Shown here piece by piece: positions 27,012 through 37,000 of a DNA stretch of 64,000 bases; position 1 is the first letter of the stretch, and every line of letters starts with the position of its first letter. The stretch is from Chitinophagales bacterium (lineage in GTDB: Bacteria; Bacteroidota; Bacteroidia; Chitinophagales; JADIYW01), in assembly GCA_020636545.1 (NCBI GenBank), contig JACJXS010000016.1:1-64000 (forward strand), read 5' to 3'. The notes below the pieces were generated by a model. That model worked only from the letters and a program-made list of their open reading frames with translations. It was not told the origin of the DNA and ran no database searches. Both the position numbers and the translations under genes were made by a program.

Positions 27012-27445
27012 TTGTTATAACTGACAGTAATATTATTTTCAGTGCATTGATAACGCCGAATGGAGTAGTTGCACACATTTTAAAAGCAGAAAACAAGCTA
27101 CAGTTATTCGCTCCAAGTTATTTGTTTGAGGAAGTGGACAAACATTTGTCTAAAATAGAAGAGTTGTCGCCACTTGACAGAAAACAGATTAAAGCGGAAA
27201 TAAAAACGTATAAGCGATTAATTACCATAATTGAAACCAAAGACATTCCAAAAAAATATTATCTTGAAGCGTATGAAATTGTAATAGATATAGATTTTGA
27301 TGATGTCTTTTTTGTTGCACTAAATCGATACAAGCACTATAAAATTTGGACACTCGACAACGAACTTAAAAGAGGATTAGAACAAAAAGGTTACAATATC
27401 TGTATAACTACAGCGGAAATTAAGAAAAGTCTGTACAAAAAATAA
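27008..27445 (+). CDS. PIN-domain ribonuclease toxin (VapC-like)
   Basis: 145 aa. PIN-domain acidic residues are in place: D6 in VITDSNIIFSAL, glutamates in the central helices, and the DFDDVFFVAL and WTLDNEL segments near residues 98 and 118. It fits the group annotated as putative toxin-antitoxin system toxin component, PIN family. It should be a magnesium-dependent single-strand RNase; the RNA target is unknown. Translationally coupled to the 49-aa upstream protein. Confidence 0.85.
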   Translation: MIVITDSNIIFSALITPNGVVAHILKAENKLQLFAPSYLFEEVDKHLSKIEELSPLDRKQIKAEIKTYKRLITIIETKDIPKKYYLEAYEIVIDIDFDDVFFVALNRYKHYKIWTLDNELKRGLEQKGYNICITTAEIKKSLYKK

Positions 27446-27641
27446 TGCCGAAAAAACATTTCTAATAATTTATAGTATTTTTTATAAAAAAGAAGTACAA
27501 CTTTAATTTTGTATGAAAATGAATGACAAAACTTCATTAACAAACAGATAAAATTAATTAGGCATATTTATTGCAAATGATATATATTGCAGTTTGTTTA
27601 TTGTTTTATGACAATCTGTCAAAGTATTTAAAAATTAGAGA

Positions 27642-30047
27642 ATGTTCGAAAATAACCAAATGTCTGATATGTTTAGTGATGATCAAGTTGAAATGATTCC
27701 TATTTTATCTATTGATGAAGATGAGAGTATAAAAACAGAAGATTTACCTGAAACAGTACCCGTTTTGCCACTTAGAAATAATGTTTTATTTCCTGATGTC
27801 GTTATCCCTATTTCTGTAGGTAGAGATAAATCTATAAAAGCAGTAAAAAAAGCTTATAAAGATAAAAAATTTATTACCGTATTGACACAAAAAGATGCCA
27901 ATAATGACGAGCCTGATTTTAAAGATTTGTATCCAATTGGCACTTTAGCAAGGATTATTAAGTTAATTAATATGCCAGATAATGGCACAACCGTGATTTT
28001 GCAAGGTGTAAAAAAATGTGAGGTTGTTGATTTGATTGCTGAAGAACCTTTTATGGAAGTTTCGATTAAGTTTGTCGAAGATGTTCCTTTAACTGATGAA
28101 AATGAAGAAAAAGCATTCATCTCAACGATGAAAGAATTGTCTGAAAAAATTATTGATATTTCACCACAAATTCCGAATGAAGCAAAAATTGTCATCAATA
28201 ATATACACAAAGTAAAATTTTTAACGCACTTTATTACTTCCAACTTAAATATTGATGCAAAAGATAAACAAGTTATTTTAGAAGCCAATGATTTAAAACA
28301 ACGTATTCAGCAAGTGATTCGTCATTTGCAATACGAAATGCAAGTGCAAGAAATTAAAGCCAATATCCATTCAAAAACAAAAACGGATATTGATAAACAA
28401 CAAAGAGAATATTTCTTAAACCAACAAATCAAAGCTATCCAAGAAGAATTGGGCGGCGATATGTATCAAGAAGAAATTAATCGCTTAAAAGAAAAGGCTA
28501 AAGAAAAAGTTTGGAGTGAATCAGTTGCCAAGCATTTTGAAAAAGAAATAGGAAAACTGCAACGTATAAATCCAGCAGCGGCAGAATATTCTGTGATTTT
28601 AAATTATTTAGATTGGATGGTAGAATTACCTTGGAATGAATATACTAAGGATAATTTTGACTTAAAATATGCCAAGAAAGTTTTAGATGAAGATCATTTT
28701 GGTTTAGATAAAATTAAAGATAGAATTTTAGAATACTTAGCGGTTTTGAAATTAAAAGGTGATTTAAAATCGCCCATCTTGTGTTTTGTTGGACCTCCAG
28801 GTGTTGGGAAAACGTCTTTGGGAAAAAGTATTGCTCGTGCTTTAGATAGAAAATATATTAGAATGGCTTTGGGTGGATTGCATGATGAAAGTGAAATTCG
28901 AGGGCATCGAAAAACTTATATTGGAGCATTGCCCGGAAGAGTAATACAATCGCTTAAAAAAGTACAAAGTGCAAATCCTGTTTTTATCTTAGATGAAATA
29001 GATAAAATAGGCAAAGACCATAGAGGAGATCCAAGTTCAGCGTTGTTAGAAGTGTTGGACCCAGAGCAAAATTCTACATTCTATGATAATTATTTAGAAC
29101 AAGAATTTGATTTGTCTAAAGTGTTATTCATTGCAACAGCCAATAATATTGCAGAGATTCCTGCACCTTTGCGTGATAGAATGGAAATAATACAGTTGAG
29201 TGGTTATTCAGTTGAAGAAAAAGTAGAAATTGCTAAAAAACATTTGGTTCAAAAACAAAGAGAAGCACACGGATTAAAAGCAAATCAAATTAAAATAAGT
29301 CCTAGCGTTTTACAATATATCATCACTAAATATACCTATGAAAGTGGCGTTCGTGAGTTAGATAGAGTACTAGCATCTATCATGCGAAATATTGCCAAAT
29401 CTATTTCTTTAGAAGAAGAGTATGTACCGAATATAGATACTGAAAAAGTAAAATTAGTACTTGGAAAAGAAAAGTATAACCACGATTTATACACTAAAAA
29501 TTTACCACTTGGAGTTGCTATTGGATTAGCGTGGACACCAATGGGTGGCGATATTTTATTTTTAGAATCTACACTTTCAAAAGGCAAAGGCAGTTTAACA
29601 ATGACAGGAAATTTAGGTACAGTTATGAAAGAATCCGCAACAACAGCATTAACGTACCTTCAATCTATTGCCTCTAATTTGAAAATAGATACAAAAGTTT
29701 TTGAAGAAAATAATTTGCATATTCATGTTCCAGAAGGTGCTATTCCAAAAGATGGACCTTCTGCAGGAATTGCTTTGTTTACGGCTCTGGCATCATTATA
29801 CAGCCAACGAAAAATCAAACCATATTTGGCATTAAGTGGAGAAATTACACTTCGAGGTAAAGTATTGCCAGTTGGTGGTATTAAAGAAAAAATATTGGCC
29901 GCCAAACGTGCTGGAATTAAGGAAATAATTTTGTGTAATCAAAATGAAAGAGATGTAAATGAAATTCAGGCTGAATTTATAAAAGGTTTAAAATTCCATT
30001 ATGTCGATAAAATGCAAGACGTTTTAGATATTGCTTTATTAAAATAA
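27642..30047 (+). CDS. lon: ATP-dependent protease La
   Basis: 801 aa, full length. N-terminal LON substrate domain (LPVLPLRNNVLFPDVVIPISVG region), coiled coil around 230-290, AAA domain with Walker A GPPGVGKTS (about 385) and Walker B VFILDEIDKIG, and a C-terminal serine protease domain. The catalytic serine is about S707 in PKDGPSAGIAL and its lysine is in GGIKEKILAAKRA. It removes damaged proteins and labile regulators, including antitoxins, which is notable beside three toxin-like genes. No TAnnTTTG box seen upstream. The repeat array starts right after the stop. Confidence 0.97.
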   Translation: MFENNQMSDMFSDDQVEMIPILSIDEDESIKTEDLPETVPVLPLRNNVLFPDVVIPISVGRDKSIKAVKKAYKDKKFITVLTQKDANNDEPDFKDLYPIGTLARIIKLINMPDNGTTVILQGVKKCEVVDLIAEEPFMEVSIKFVEDVPLTDENEEKAFISTMKELSEKIIDISPQIPNEAKIVINNIHKVKFLTHFITSNLNIDAKDKQVILEANDLKQRIQQVIRHLQYEMQVQEIKANIHSKTKTDIDKQQREYFLNQQIKAIQEELGGDMYQEEINRLKEKAKEKVWSESVAKHFEKEIGKLQRINPAAAEYSVILNYLDWMVELPWNEYTKDNFDLKYAKKVLDEDHFGLDKIKDRILEYLAVLKLKGDLKSPILCFVGPPGVGKTSLGKSIARALDRKYIRMALGGLHDESEIRGHRKTYIGALPGRVIQSLKKVQSANPVFILDEIDKIGKDHRGDPSSALLEVLDPEQNSTFYDNYLEQEFDLSKVLFIATANNIAEIPAPLRDRMEIIQLSGYSVEEKVEIAKKHLVQKQREAHGLKANQIKISPSVLQYIITKYTYESGVRELDRVLASIMRNIAKSISLEEEYVPNIDTEKVKLVLGKEKYNHDLYTKNLPLGVAIGLAWTPMGGDILFLESTLSKGKGSLTMTGNLGTVMKESATTALTYLQSIASNLKIDTKVFEENNLHIHVPEGAIPKDGPSAGIALFTALASLYSQRKIKPYLALSGEITLRGKVLPVGGIKEKILAAKRAGIKEIILCNQNERDVNEIQAEFIKGLKFHYVDKMQDVLDIALLK

Positions 30048-30049
30048 AT

Positions 30050-30700
30050 CCAGATTTAGACAATTAATTGAGTATTGAGTAGAAAGTATTAAGTAGTGAG
30101 AAATTACTACATTACTACATTACTTCATTAATCTTTGTGAACTCTGTGCAAAAAACTTAGTGCCCTTAGTGGTTAAAAATGTAATAAGTAGAAAGTATTA
30201 AGTAGTAAGATGAGTAGAAAGTATTGAGTATAAAGTATTGAGAAGTTAATTACTTCATTATTACATTACTAAATTACTTCATTATTACACTAATCACTAA
30301 AAACTAACCACTAAAATAAATCCTGTCCATCATTTAATCCTATAAATCAAGGTTCAGACAATTACCGAGTATTGAGAAATTCATTACTACATTACTACAT
30401 TACTTCATTAATCTTTGTGAACTCTGTGCAAAAAACTTAGTGCCCTTAGTGGTTAAAAATGTAATAAGTAGAAAGTATTAAGTAGTAAGATGAGTAGAAA
30501 GTATTGAGTATAAAGTATTGAGAAGTTAATTACTTCATTATTACATTACTAAATTACTTCATTATTACACTAATCACTAAAAACTAACCACTAAAATAAA
30601 TCCTGTCCATCATTTAATCCTATAAATCAAGGTTCAGACAATTACCTAGTATTGAGAAATTCATTACTAAATTATTTCTTTATTAAATTACTTCATTATT
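30050..30700. repeat. Repeat array A, about two and a half units of the 306-bp family
   Basis: Starts directly behind lon. Unit boundaries (GGTTCAGACAATT word or its variant) fall at about 30061, 30359 and 30639, so these units are shorter (298 and 280 bp). Core words TTTGTGAACTC occur at 30134 and 30414, both with the CTCTGTGCAAAAAACTTAG variant. The array ends beside the 3' end of the ATPase gene. No coding frame. Confidence 0.9.
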
Positions 30701-30714
30701 GTACAAAAAAAGTA

Positions 30715-31899
30715 TCAATAAAGAAACCCAAATAGCCACAATGGAATTTTATTTTGAACCCCATGTTCAATTCCATCAGCTACAATAAAAGCCAAAGGCA
30801 CACCATCTATTTGATGGGTCGATTTTCCAACGCCTCCAACCTCAAAAGTGTATTGGCTATCAACAAAAAAATCACCATATTTTGCTGCTATAATATTATG
30901 CCCCACATTCAACTGATTAAAGAAAAATGTTTCTCTTAAATTTCCAATATTAGGTTGATTGCCCGAATAAATATAAGCAAGATTTGTATTTTCTAAGTAT
31001 ATCTTCTCGGGCTTTTGTAAGATACTTATTCCTTGATTATTTGCTCTTAATAGGTTTAAAATTTGAGCTCTTTCCAAAAGATCAAGTGCTTTTAAAATAG
31101 AAATTCTAGATGTGCCAACTTTCTCAGCCAAACTTTGAATATTTGGCATAAAAGGTACCATTTGACTTAATAAGTATAAAAGTTTTTTCATACTCCTAAT
31201 CGTTGAATAATTTACTAGTTCTACTGCTTGGATATCAATATCTAAAATAAGATGAACAATTTGTTGAAGCCTTTGGTGGTACTTGTATTTATTTTCAATG
31301 GAGAATGGATAATAACCTATTTGCAAATACTCCCTAAAATATTTTAAAACATCAATCTTATCAGTAAACTCAATACTAATTTCTGTATGTTTATTCAATA
31401 TCATTTCTAAAGGAAATGTATCAAATTTTATATTATGATGTAAATCTAGATATTCTCTAAAAGACAAGCCTTTTAATAAATATAAATCCGCTCTTCTTGA
31501 CAAATCCGCTTGCCCTTGATATATTTTTAATACAGATGAACCAGTTGCAATAACTTGGATATCTTTATAGTTGTCATAAATATTTTTTAAGTCGATTGAC
31601 CAATGTTCATATTGATGAATTTCATCTAAAAAAAAGTAACGATAGCCTTTATTGTAAAGCTCTTCGATGCATAGTAAGAGTCTGTTAGTTTCAAAATAAA
31701 AATCATCTAAACTTAAATAGATGCTTTCTTTTTTTTGAATTTCCATTTTTTGTAAAAGCATCGTAGTTTTGCCAGTACCTCTTGCACCTGTTATGATAAT
31801 TAAATTACTTTTCCAGTCAATTTGTGAAAATAAATACCTCTTAAAATTTGATTTTAATTGTTTTAGTTTCTGTTCCGATAATTTAATTATTCTTTCCAT
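30715..31899 (-). CDS. AAA ATPase with DUF4143 C-terminal domain
   Basis: 394 aa from the ATG (MERIIKLSEQ). A longer frame with a TTG start at 31941 overlaps the promoter box and is rejected. Walker A GARGTGKTT near residue 38, Walker B YRYFFLDEIHQYE, then ATGSSVLKI as sensor, i.e. the AAA_14 domain. A winged-helix-like part (SRISILKALDLLERAQILN region) and the DUF4143 end (TFEVGGVGKSTHQIDGVP, then IPLWLFGFLY) follow, so it is complete. These ATPases are common in accessory DNA and often have a nuclease-like tail; their role is not known. It is enclosed by repeat arrays on both sides. Confidence 0.88.
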   Translation of the reverse strand: MERIIKLSEQKLKQLKSNFKRYLFSQIDWKSNLIIITGARGTGKTTMLLQKMEIQKKESIYLSLDDFYFETNRLLLCIEELYNKGYRYFFLDEIHQYEHWSIDLKNIYDNYKDIQVIATGSSVLKIYQGQADLSRRADLYLLKGLSFREYLDLHHNIKFDTFPLEMILNKHTEISIEFTDKIDVLKYFREYLQIGYYPFSIENKYKYHQRLQQIVHLILDIDIQAVELVNYSTIRSMKKLLYLLSQMVPFMPNIQSLAEKVGTSRISILKALDLLERAQILNLLRANNQGISILQKPEKIYLENTNLAYIYSGNQPNIGNLRETFFFNQLNVGHNIIAAKYGDFFVDSQYTFEVGGVGKSTHQIDGVPLAFIVADGIEHGVQNKIPLWLFGFLY

Positions 31900-31938
31900 A
31901 TTATTTGATTGAATAGATAAAGTGTTTATTAGGTTTAA

Positions 31939-31946
31939 CAAATATA
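31939..31946 (-). promoter_or_regulatory. Promoter -7 box for the DUF4143 ATPase
   Basis: The minus strand reads TATATTTG, 39 bp before the chosen ATG at 31899. Its final TTG is the start of the longer frame. Confidence 0.55.
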
Positions 31947-32020
31947 CTAAATGTTTTTTATAAATAACAAAATAAACAAATGTATTTTGAAAATACTAAT
32001 CATTCATCGAAGAGAATCAA

Positions 32021-33960
32021 GATTTTTAGAACCAAGAGCCAAGACTTTTTTTGAGTATTAAGTAGTAAGTATTAAGTAGTGAGAAATTCATTATTACATT
32101 ATTACATTATTACATTACTTCATTAATCTTTGTGAACTCTGTGCAAAAAACTTAGTGCCCTTAGTGGTTAAAAATGTAATAAGTAGAAAGTATTAAGTAG
32201 TAAGATGAGTAGAAAGTATTGAGTATTAAGTATTGAGAAATTAATTATTACATTATTTTATTACTTCATTATTACATTAACCACTTATCACTAAAAACTA
32301 AAAACTAACAACTAAAATAAATCCTGCTAATCATTTAATCCTATAAATCAAGGTTCAGACAATTAATTGAGTATTGAGTAGAAAGTATTAAGTAGTGAGA
32401 AATTACTACATTACTACATTACTACATTACTTCATTAATCTTTGTGAACTCCGTGTAAAAATCTTAGTGTCCTTAGTGGTTAAAAATGTAATAAGTAGAA
32501 AGTATTAAGTAGTAAGATGAGTAGAAAGTATTGAGTATAAAGTATTGAGAAGTTAATTACTTCATTATTACATTACTAAATTACTTCATTATTACACTAA
32601 TCACTAAAAACTAACCACTAAAATAAATCCTGTCCATCATTTAATCCTATAAATCAAGGTTCAGACAATTAATTGAGTATTGAGTAGAAAGTATTAAGTA
32701 GTGAGAAATTACTACATTACTACATTACTACATTACTTCATTAATCTTTGTGAACTCCGTGTAAAAATCTTAGTGTCCTTAGTGGTTAAAAATGTAATAA
32801 GTAGAAAGTATTAAGTAGTAAGATGAGTAGAAAGTATTGAGTATAAAGTATTGAGAAGTTAATTACTTCATTATTACATTACTAAATTACTTCATTATTA
32901 CACTAATCACTAAAAACTAACCACTAAAATAAATCCTGTCCATCATTTAATCCTATAAATCAAGGTTCAGACAATTAATTGAGTATTGAGTAGAAAGTAT
33001 TAAGTAGTGAGAAATTACTACATTACTACATTACTACATTACTTCATTAATCTTTGTGAACTCTGTGCAAAAAACTTAGTGCCCTTAGTGGTTAAAAATG
33101 TAATAAGTAGAAAGTATTAAGTAGTAAGATGAGTAGAAAGTATTGAGTATAAAGTATTGAGAAGTTAATTACTTCATTATTACATTACTAAATTACTTCA
33201 TTATTACACTAATCACTAAAAACTAACCACTAAAATAAATCCTGTCCATCATTTAATCCTATAAATCAAGGTTCAGACAATTAATTGAGTATTGAGTAGA
33301 AAGTATTAAGTAGTGAGAAATTACTACATTACTACATTACTACATTACTTCATTAATCTTTGTGAACTCCGTGTAAAAATCTTAGTGTCCTTAGTGGTTA
33401 AAAATGTAATAAGTAGAAAGTATTAAGTAGTAAGATGAGTAGAAAGTATTGAGTATAAAGTATTGAGAAGTTAATTACTTCATTATTACATTACTACATT
33501 ACTCATTATTAATCTTTGTAAACTAACCACTAAAATAAATCCTCTCCATCATTTAATCCTATAAGTCAAGGTTCAGACAATTAAAGTAAGTAGAAAGTAT
33601 TAGTATTGAGAAATTATTACATTACTACATTACTACATTACTTCATTAATCTTTGTGAACTCCGTGTAAAAATCTTAGTGTCCTTAGTGGTTAAAAAAGT
33701 ATTAAGTAGAAAGTATTAAGTAGTAAGATGAGTAGAAAGTATTGAGTATGTTAGTATTGAGAAGTTAATTACTTCATTATTACATTATTAAATTACTTCA
33801 TTATTACATTACTAAATTACTTCATTATTCATTAATCACTAAAAATCATAAATCAGAAAATTCACTAAAATCATAAGACATTAATACAATCCTGCCTTCA
33901 TTTAATCCTATAAACGATGTATTGAGCGAAGTCGAAATATCATCATTTCAGACAATTAAA
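32021..33960. repeat. Repeat array B, six units of the 306-bp family
   Basis: Tandem array. The word AGGTTCAGAC occurs at 32351, 32657, 32963, 33269 and 33569, i.e. periods 306, 306, 306 and 300. Core words TTTGTGAACTC occur at 32129, 32441, 32747, 33053, 33359 and 33652. Two core variants alternate without order: CTCTGTGC...GTGCCC at 32129 and 33053, CCGTGTAAAAATC...GTGTCC at the other four. The left end carries GATTTTTAGAA and GACTTTTTTTGAGTATTAAG (32021-32060). The last unit is degraded and contains the word TTGAGCGAAGTCGAAA at about 33920. No gene within. Confidence 0.92.
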
Positions 33961-34090
33961 AAAATAAAAAATAACTTTTTTTTTACAAAATACTTGTTTA
34001 TTTAAATTCTTTTATTTAATATTTAAATTATCATTCAAGAATATTTGTTTAATTCTATGATACCACTAATAAATAAAATAAATTTATATT

Positions 34091-37000
34091 ATGAAAAAAG
34101 TTATACAAACAAAGCCCTTTGCAGGCATTTAAAAAAAACAAAAATGGAGGCAAAAACCAAAGCCAAACTGCAAATGCTTTTTTAATGATTTTCAGTGCAT
34201 TAAAAATGGCATTAACCCACACACACTTTGAAACTTTCTGTTGGCGTTAATGCTTATTGCTTGCATTCAATTATTTTCGGAAATACACCGAAACAAAATG
34301 TTATGTTACATTGCAACAATACAAAGCACACTAGTAATTATGAAATTATTTTCAAAAGAGCGGAATTTTACGATAAAGTTCAAACCTGAAAATGAAATTC
34401 TTTCATTAAAGAAATGATACTACAAATTTAGTGGTTTTGATCCACTGCCAATTTTGGACGGAGTGGTACAGTGTACCGTAATACATTAACCGCAGGACCA
34501 ATGCACTATCAAAAGGCGGAAGCGTTTGGAAAACTTCTTCAAAAATCAAATTATCCCAATGAAAATGCATTTTCTATACAACTTACGCTAATATCAATAA
34601 TAAAATAAAAACTTATTATGGAAATTCATCAGAAACTTTTCAAATTTTTATAAAGAAAAAAAATACTTGTAAATGTTAAAACTACCAAGATGAAATTATA
34701 TAATGCATCTCGACTATAAAGATAAGTAATGATATACTTAATATTGGAAGTATTATCCACTCTTGTTCTAGCAAAGGCTGATAATATGATAGATTATAGA
34801 TTCCATTTCAGACAATATTACTTATTCTATAGAACAACAAACGGGTTCTGTAAAATCTCAATATGTAATCGAAAGGAATATTTTTAAAAGATTATATTCC
34901 ACAGACTATAAATATGTTGGGTTTGAGGAAATAATTACTTTTTATATGCTTTTCTTTCAAAAGATACTAATACACAATTTGATTGGAATTCATTATCCTT
35001 TGTAGATAATAATGGAGGAACATCTTTTACATTATACTGATTTATTTTATTTTTCTGAAAAAATTAGGAAAAAAGACTAGATTATAATGAAGCAGATTAT
35101 ATTGTAGTAAAAAAATAGATAATAAAAAGTACAAGATAACTTTATTAATACCTTTAGATTATTTGCAAAATTCTAGTACACAATACACATATTGTTGCAG
35201 ACCCAACTTATACTCCAAATAATGCTTCAGATTGGAAAGTTTTATGGGTTCTTTTGGAAATACAGCAATGGATTATACTTCCAATCGTATGGAATGTGGA
35301 TTTTTGGGATAAAAATTACAGAAGATAGAGACCATAATGCATTCTCAAAATTTAATATCTCTGCTATTGATGATAATGCATGTATTACTAGTGCAGAATA
35401 TCGATTATATCAGTATGTTTGGTATGATGGTTTGTATGGGGAATGATGGATTGCAATTTGATATTGTTTGGGCAAATACAGATCCTGATGCCTGATACTT
35501 AGGGAAACAATATTTGATGCTCTCAAAAGCAGGAGAAAAGTATTATGGTATGTGTAATTTTGCATGGCTGGGAGTAATTGTTTTGGTTGTAATGGTGGTG
35601 CTGATTCTGATTATGATGAAAATACAAATAATTCATGGAAAATTACTAATATTGATTATGATCTTGCCAAATCGAGAATTCAATCGCGTTTAGGTAATGA
35701 TTTTATTACGCTGGTGTATATGATTTATCACGCCGATGATTGTTGGAATTGTTATGGTGATGAAACAAATATGATCAACTTGTGAGAGGATATTCAAAGT
35801 AGTAATCGACCTCAGCTGGTGGTAGAATTTTCAAATGGCGGTGACTTGGTAACTATAAGTGGTACAACGACAGTATGTCATAATGCATCGAATCCGAATA
35901 TTACTTTTACTAATTCACAAAGTTTACCAATTACAGTAACATATAAAGTAAATAATGGAGCAAATCAAACCATAAATGTGGGAGCAAATACAACTGCTAC
36001 CGTAGCACAAGCAACAACAAATAATACGGGGACATATACTTATTCTTTGGTAAGCGTAGTTTTTTAGCTGATTATCATGGCAAGTGCTCAGTGGCAATAA
36101 GTGGTGGTGCTTATAGTGGATAACGGTAAATCCAAACTTACCTGCAAAAGTGGAAAACATCGCAGCTTCTCCTGCAACAACCATTTGTGCAGGAACAAAT
36201 GTAACATTCACAGCACAACGCCAACCAACGGAGGAACAACTCCAAGCTACCAATGGAAGTTGAATGGTTCGAATGTAGGAACAAATAGTGCAACCTATTC
36301 AAATAACACTTTAGCAAATAGCGATAAAAGTAACTGTGGTGATGACAAGTAATGCCACACCATGTCTGACAGGTTCTCCGGCTACATCGAACGAAATCAC
36401 GATGACGGTAAATCCAAACTTACCTGCAAGTGTCAACATCGCAGCTTCTCCTGCAACAACCATTTGTGCAGGAACAAATGTAACATTCACAGCAACGCCA
36501 ACCAACGGAGGAACAACTCCAAGCTACCAATGGAAGTTGAATGGTTCGAATGTAGGAACAAATAGTGCAACCTATTCAAATAACACTTTAGCAAATAGCG
36601 ATAAAATAACTGTGGTGATGACAAGTAATGCCACACCATGTCTGACAGGTTCTCCGGCTACATCGAACGAAATCACGATGACGGTAAATCCAAACTTACC
36701 TGCAAAGTGTCAGCATCGCAGCTTCTCCTGCAACAACCATTTGTGCAGGAACAAATGTAACATTCACAGCAACGCCAACCAACGGAGGAACAACTCCAAG
36801 CTACCAATGGGAAGTTGAATGGTTCGAATGTAAGGAACAAATAGTGCAACCTATTCAAATAACACTTTAGCAAATAGCGATAAAAGTAACTGTGGTGATG
36901 ACAAGTAATGCCACACCATGTCTGACAGGTTCTCCGGCTACATCGAACGAAATCACGATGACGGTAAATCCAAACTTACCTGCAAGTGTCAGCATCGCAG

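Noticed and set aside
32021..33960. CRISPR array
   Set aside because: Units are about 306 bp and tandem. There are no short repeats separated by unique spacers and no cas genes.
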